From Actinomycetota bacterium (GTDB lineage Bacteria; Actinomycetota; Acidimicrobiia; Spongiisociales; UBA11373), in the NCBI GenBank assembly GCA_030688105.1, contig JAUYIV010000034.1, forward strand, positions 1 to 9,260: 9,260 nt of DNA. The letters are read 5' to 3'. The position numbers and the translations under genes are program-made. Below, one piece after another: positions 5,850 to 9,260 of this stretch. The notes under the pieces were generated by a model that worked only from the letters and a program-made list of their open reading frames with translations, was not told the DNA's origin and made no database searches. Every line of letters begins with the position of its first letter. Position 1 is the first letter of the stretch.

Positions 5850-5878
5850 GACTCGGAACGGGCAACGGGCCTCGAGTC
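5850..5878. repeat. Short heptad run inside a 6-bp inverted repeat at the pgpA end
   Basis: ACTCGGA, ACGGGCA and ACGGGCC follow each other at 5851-5871. GACTCG (5850-5855) and CGAGTC (5873-5878) are inverted copies flanking them. The right arm overlaps the pgpA stop. A role in ending the pgpA transcript is possible but the stem is short. Confidence 0.35.
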
Positions 5879-6335
5879 ACAGCACCGCGGTCAGGGCCCA
5901 CCCCGCTACCAACCCGTAGAGCCCGGCGACGAGGTCGTCCGCAGTCACCCCGATCGCGCCCGGGAGCCGGTCCTCGGCCGCCTTCACTCCGGGAAGCACC
6001 TTGAAGATGTCCGCGGCGCGAGCCACGGCGAGAGCGACGATCCAGGGGACACCGCCCAAGCCCACCAGGGCGAGCATCGTGCCCGCCGCTTCGTCGATAC
6101 AGACCCATCCCGGATCCTTGCCGTCGACGGCGAAGGGGGCCGCCGCCCAGAGCGACAGGAGGGTCAGCGCCGAGGCGAGGCCCAGGGTCACGAACCAGGG
6201 TGCGCCAACGGCGATGAACAACAGGCCGACACCGGCCGAGAAGGCCGCCCCGAGGGTGCCGGCGCCGAGGTCCGACCCCCATAGCCGCCGCGGGATGAAC
6301 CCGAGGCCCATGGTCGAGGCGATGAGGCGGCGCAT
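5877..6335 (-). CDS. pgpA: Phosphatidylglycerophosphatase A (PgpA)
   Basis: Membrane phosphatase that dephosphorylates phosphatidylglycerophosphate to phosphatidylglycerol. The 152 residues are close to the family length of about 160. Three conserved blocks are visible: GFIPRRLWGSDLGAGTLG (12-29), KDPGWVCIDEAAGTML (73-88, with Asp74, Asp81 and Glu82) and RAADIFKVLP...GVTADDLVAGLYG (106-115 and 129-141, with Asp109, Lys112 and the Asp133-Asp134 pair). Hydrophobic segments lie at about 31-45, 49-67, 84-105 and 136-152. It stands alone on the - strand, convergent with tupA and divergent from the exporter pair. The ATG at 6335 has no Shine-Dalgarno, but a TANNNT box 8 nt upstream fits a leaderless start. 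Confidence 0.85.
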   Translation of the reverse strand: MRRLIASTMGLGFIPRRLWGSDLGAGTLGAAFSAGVGLLFIAVGAPWFVTLGLASALTLLSLWAAAPFAVDGKDPGWVCIDEAAGTMLALVGLGGVPWIVALAVARAADIFKVLPGVKAAEDRLPGAIGVTADDLVAGLYGLVAGWALTAVL

Positions 6336-6343
6336 CCGAGCGG

Positions 6344-6349
6344 AGGCTA
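6344..6349 (-). promoter_or_regulatory. Putative -10 box (TAGCCT) of pgpA
   Basis: TAGCCT on the - strand ends 8 nt before the pgpA ATG, so the transcript would start at or within 2 nt of the start codon. No -35 box is recognisable. Confidence 0.35.
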
Positions 6350-6393
6350 ATGGGGGCCCCGCCTCTCCCGCCGAGCCCCACCCACAACGGCCC

Positions 6394-6399
6394 TAATCT
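6394..6399 (+). promoter_or_regulatory. Putative -10 box (TAATCT) of the exporter operon
   Basis: TAATCT predicts a transcript start near 6406. That is 57 nt before the GTG used for the first exporter gene, but coincides with an in-frame ATC at 6406, from which the frame is open through the GTG. No -35 box is recognisable. Confidence 0.35.
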
Positions 6400-6422
6400 G
6401 GGTTCATCACTGAGGCGGAGAC

Positions 6423-6454
6423 GCCCACCGCCCGGGACATCCTGGGTGGTGGGC
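6423..6454 (+). promoter_or_regulatory. Strong hairpin just upstream of the exporter GTG
   Basis: Positions 6423-6435 pair with 6442-6454 (13 pairs, two of them G·U) around the loop GACATC. It ends 8 nt before the GTG at 6463, leaving no room for a Shine-Dalgarno. Either it controls translation initiation, or the region is coding and the hairpin is incidental. Confidence 0.4.
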
Positions 6455-6462
6455 TTCGTATC

Positions 6463-8208
6463 GTGTTCCGGTTCATCAAGGCGAGGCCTTGGGCGTTCGC
6501 CTCTGCCGTCACCGGGGCAGCGATGTTCGCCGGGGCGATCATCGCCTCGTCGGCGGTGATCGGGTGGGTGACGGACACCGCGATCCTGCCGGTGCTGCGC
6601 GACGACGAGCCCGCTTCCGAAAAGGTGCTCCCGGCGGTGGTGGCGGTGCTGGCGGTGGCGACGTGGAAGGCGGCCGCCATCGTCATGCGGCGGACCTCGG
6701 CGGGATGGCTGCAGCTGCGAAACCAGCAGGACTTGCGCCGGATGCTCCTCTCGCACCAGCTGAAACTCGAGCTGTCCTGGTTCCGGCGTCAGTCGATCGG
6801 CGATCTGCTCTCGGTGGCGGACAACGACACCCAGCGGGCGACCAGCGTCCTCGCGCCCCTGCCATACGCCACCGGTGTGTCCCTTCTCGTGATCGGCACC
6901 GTCGTGCTGCTGGCGATCCTCGACGTCTGGCTGGGGGTGGTGGCCCTGGTGGGAATGGCGGTGGTCGTGTCGGTCGAGGTCCGGGCGTCGATCACCCTCT
7001 ATCCCGCCTGGGAGGGGATTCAGAGCCAGCTCGGCCGGCTGAGCAACGTCGCTCACGAGAGCTTCGACGGGGCCCTGACGGTCAAGGCCCTGGGCAGGGA
7101 GGACTACGAGACGGAGAGGATCCGGGTCGCCTCCGACGATCTCCGCGACCGAATGGTCGATCTGGGAGTCCGCTGGGAGACCTTCCGGGTCATCATCGTG
7201 GTGCTGATACCGGTGATAAGCCTGGTGCTCCTCGGCGTGGGAGCGATGCGCGTCGACGCCGGGGCCATCACGCCCGGCGACATCGTTACCGCCCTCTATC
7301 TGCTGTCGCTCCTCACCTTCCCCATCCAACTGATCGCCTTCGTGTTGTTCGACCTCGCCGCGGCGATCCCGGGGTGGGAGCGGGTGGAGGCGGTGCTCGC
7401 CGCCGACGAGCAGGTCACCTATGGGGAGCTCGCGGCGAGGACCGACGCCGGTGCCGCTCCCCTCGACTCCGAGCACGTCAACTTCCAGTACGACCCCGAC
7501 GAGATGGTGTTGAGCGACGTCGTGGTCGACATACCCGCGGGGAAGACCGTTGCCGTGGTCGGGCCCACCGGCTCGGGCAAGACGACGCTGACTCTGCTGA
7601 TGGCCCGCCTCTGGGACCCGGGGACCGGGCGGATCCACCTCGACCGGCGAGACCTGCGCGACTTCGCCCGGTCCGAGCTGGCTCGCGAGGTCGCGTACGT
7701 GGCCCAGACCGCGTACCTCTTCGATGACACCGCCGAGGGGAACATCACCATGGGCGTCGACACCCCCCGGGGTCGGGTCGTCGCCGCCGCCGAGCTGGCA
7801 GGAGCCCACGAGTTCATCGAAGAGCTTCCCGACGGCTACGCCACCCGGCTCGGCGAGAGAGGGGCGTCCCTCTCGGGCGGTCAGCGCCAACGGATCGCGC
7901 TCGCCCGGGCCTTGGTCCGCCATCCGCGGCTGCTCATCATGGACGACGCCACTTCGGCGGTGGACCCATCGGTGGAAGCCGAGATCCTCCGCGGGCTGCG
8001 CAACGCCGAGCTTCCGTCGACGATCTTGATCGTCGCCTACCGGCCCTCCTCGATCCGTCTTGCCGACGAGGTGATCTTCGTCGACGACGGGCGGGTCGTC
8101 GCCCAGGGCACCCATCGCGATCTCCTCGCCGCCCACCCCGGGTATGCCCGTCTGGTCGAGGCGTATGAGCACGAGGCCGCGGCCCGGGCGAGGGAGGTGT
8201 CGCCATGA
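6463..8208 (+). CDS. ABC exporter half-transporter with degenerate nucleotide-binding site
   Basis: Six-TM export domain fused to an ATPase domain (581 aa from the GTG at 6463). TM segments occupy about residues 8-310. The ATPase domain has Walker A GPTGSGKT at 367-374, Q-loop Gln415 and signature LSGGQRQ at 470-476. Walker B is LLIMDDATSAVD with Asp495 in place of the catalytic Glu, and the H-loop His is Tyr526 (IVAYRPSS). This combination marks the degenerate-site half of heterodimeric exporters such as TM287/288, BmrCD or TAP. Its intact signature would serve the partner's site. The stop overlaps the next start in ATGA. Substrate is unknown. The start is uncertain: the frame is open and coding-like upstream to the TAA at 6394 (TPTARDILGGGLRIV just before the GTG), without another ATG or GTG. 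Confidence 0.88.
   Translation: MFRFIKARPWAFASAVTGAAMFAGAIIASSAVIGWVTDTAILPVLRDDEPASEKVLPAVVAVLAVATWKAAAIVMRRTSAGWLQLRNQQDLRRMLLSHQLKLELSWFRRQSIGDLLSVADNDTQRATSVLAPLPYATGVSLLVIGTVVLLAILDVWLGVVALVGMAVVVSVEVRASITLYPAWEGIQSQLGRLSNVAHESFDGALTVKALGREDYETERIRVASDDLRDRMVDLGVRWETFRVIIVVLIPVISLVLLGVGAMRVDAGAITPGDIVTALYLLSLLTFPIQLIAFVLFDLAAAIPGWERVEAVLAADEQVTYGELAARTDAGAAPLDSEHVNFQYDPDEMVLSDVVVDIPAGKTVAVVGPTGSGKTTLTLLMARLWDPGTGRIHLDRRDLRDFARSELAREVAYVAQTAYLFDDTAEGNITMGVDTPRGRVVAAAELAGAHEFIEELPDGYATRLGERGASLSGGQRQRIALARALVRHPRLLIMDDATSAVDPSVEAEILRGLRNAELPSTILIVAYRPSSIRLADEVIFVDDGRVVAQGTHRDLLAAHPGYARLVEAYEHEAAARAREVSP
8193..8198 (+). promoter_or_regulatory. Shine-Dalgarno GGAGGT for the second exporter gene
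   Basis: GGAGGT lies 6 nt before the ATG at 8205, inside the end of the first exporter gene. It is the clearest ribosome-binding site in the window and contrasts with the SD-less first genes of the transcripts. Confidence 0.65.
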
Positions 8209-9260
8209 CCACCTCCGTCGAGTCCATGTCGACCTACGGGGCGATCCGCCGCGCCGTCGCCGAGGTCCCGGTCGTCACCCACCGCCTTTGGCTGGTGTTG
8301 GTCCTGAACCTCGGGGGCACCGCGGTCCAGATCCTCATCCCCGTGATCGTCCAGCAGACCCTCGACCGTTTCGTGGGAGCAGGCGACCAGGTGGACATCG
8401 GCGGCGTCGCCGTCGCGGTCGGCGTCGGTCTCGTCCTGGCGGTGGTCGGCGGGGTGATGACCCGCGCCGGCCTCGTCAGGCTCGTTCGGCAGGCTTCGAC
8501 CGGCCTCTCCGAGCTCCGGGTCAATGTGTTTGGTCACCTGATGCGCCGCTCGGTGCTCCATGTCGAATCGGAGCGGCGTGGCGCTCTGGTGTCTCGAGTC
8601 ACCTCGGACGTGGCCACCCTTCAGGAGTTCATGGAGTGGGGCGGCGTGATGTTCCTCGTGAACGGCACCCAGGTGGTGGCGTCGCTGACCCTGATGGCCG
8701 TGTACGAATGGCGCCTGGCACTGATCGTCGCCGTGGGCGTCGTCCTCTACGCGGCGAGCCTGTTGCGGTTCCAGCGAATCCTCCGCCGCCGCTACGACCG
8801 GGTGCGGGAGCGAGTCGCCGACAGCCTCGCCGTGATGGGAGAAGCCGTGAACGCCCTCCCCGAGGTGCGCGCCCACGGGGCGGAGGAGGTGACGATGCGT
8901 CGGGTGGAGGACGTCCTTGAGCGTCGCTTCCAGGCGCAGTTCAAGGCGGCTCACTTCGGGAACGTGCTCTTTGCCACCGCCGAGCTGTTCGCCGCCGCCC
9001 TCACGGCCATAGTCATCGCGTTTGGGCTGCTCATGGGCCCCGAAAGCGGAGTCACCGCCGGGGTCCTCCTGGCCTTCCTCTTCCTGGTCAATTTGCTGGT
9101 GCAGCCCGTTCAGACCATGGTCGAAAGTCTCGACATCGCCCAGGCGGCCGCCGCAGGAATCCGTAGGGTCCTCGAGGTTCTGGACACTCCCGTCGACCTG
9201 GCCGACCCCATTGATGGAGTGGACCTCCCGCCGGGAGCGCTCGATGTGAGGGTTGAAGGC
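8205..9260 (+). CDS. ABC exporter half-transporter, partner subunit, 3' truncated
   Basis: Second subunit of the exporter pair; 352 residues are present and the frame is open at the window end. Visible are the six-TM export domain: hydrophobic segments at about 28-50, 66-86, 145-166, 170-187, 254-277 and 283-303. The conserved intracellular region has LRVNVFGHLMRRSVLHVESERRGALVSRVTSDV (split at about 104-120 and 121-136), and the second coupling region is at about 208-225 (LAVMGEAVNALPEVRAHGAE). The sequence stops at LPPGALDVRVEG, where the ATPase domain begins, so its Walker, signature and H-loop motifs cannot be checked. It starts within ATGA overlapping the upstream stop with a strong Shine-Dalgarno, so the two subunits should be made in equal amounts. 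Expected to carry the complete catalytic site of the heterodimer. Confidence 0.87.
   Translation, partial: MTTSVESMSTYGAIRRAVAEVPVVTHRLWLVLVLNLGGTAVQILIPVIVQQTLDRFVGAGDQVDIGGVAVAVGVGLVLAVVGGVMTRAGLVRLVRQASTGLSELRVNVFGHLMRRSVLHVESERRGALVSRVTSDVATLQEFMEWGGVMFLVNGTQVVASLTLMAVYEWRLALIVAVGVVLYAASLLRFQRILRRRYDRVRERVADSLAVMGEAVNALPEVRAHGAEEVTMRRVEDVLERRFQAQFKAAHFGNVLFATAELFAAALTAIVIAFGLLMGPESGVTAGVLLAFLFLVNLLVQPVQTMVESLDIAQAAAAGIRRVLEVLDTPVDLADPIDGVDLPPGALDVRVEG

Noticed and set aside
5641..8172. Very long - strand open frame (843 codons) running through pgpA and antisense to the first exporter gene
   Set aside because: It lies antiphase to two genes with clear family motifs, has low-complexity Arg/His/Asp/Gly composition, and starts inside the exporter gene. 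It is a shadow of strong third-position G+C bias.

Overview
High-G+C bacterial DNA, most likely from an uncultured member of the Actinomycetota. The pointers are GTG and TTG starts, a LytR-CpsA-Psr (LCP) wall ligase with a Thr/Ser-rich linker, and several genes with a TANNNT -10 box only 7-9 nt before the start codon and no Shine-Dalgarno, the layout of leaderless mRNAs. The exact lineage cannot be read from the window; an Acidimicrobiia-like genome is a guess.

Layout. (1) Positions 3-842 (+) hold the 3' part of a WecA/MraY-like prenyl-phosphate sugar-1-phosphate transferase. It converges on a four-TM LCP protein (912-2459, -). A long hairpin built from heptamer repeats fills the 69 bp between the two stops. 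(2) Positions 2460-2789 form a divergent intergenic region. It holds two copies of a 73-bp repeat, each paired with a G/C-rich hairpin, and a putative -10 box at each edge. (3) Positions 2790-5660 (+) look like one operon: a 63-aa two-TM membrane protein, then a tungstate/molybdate-type ABC importer in the order permease (tupB), ATPase (tupC), binding lipoprotein (tupA). A puzzling 214-bp spacer lies between tupB and tupC. (4) Positions 5661-5876 are a second convergent intergenic region with heptamer repeats and a hairpin of the same family as in (2). (5) pgpA (5877-6335, -) is divergent from a pair of ABC exporter half-transporters (6463-8208, and 8205 to the window end, +). The first has a degenerate nucleotide-binding site; the second is cut off before its nucleotide-binding domain.

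How the parts may work together. The transferase and the LCP protein fit the first and last steps of attaching a glycopolymer to peptidoglycan through an undecaprenyl carrier. The tup genes give high-affinity oxyanion uptake for a tungsten or molybdenum cofactor. PgpA makes phosphatidylglycerol. The exporter pair should form a heterodimer of the TM287/288, BmrCD or TAP type.

No clearly new defence or biosynthetic system is visible. The points most worth a second look are the heptamer-repeat hairpin, the tupB-tupC spacer, the composite dispersed repeat, and the leaderless-start pattern with a possible non-canonical start for the first exporter gene.
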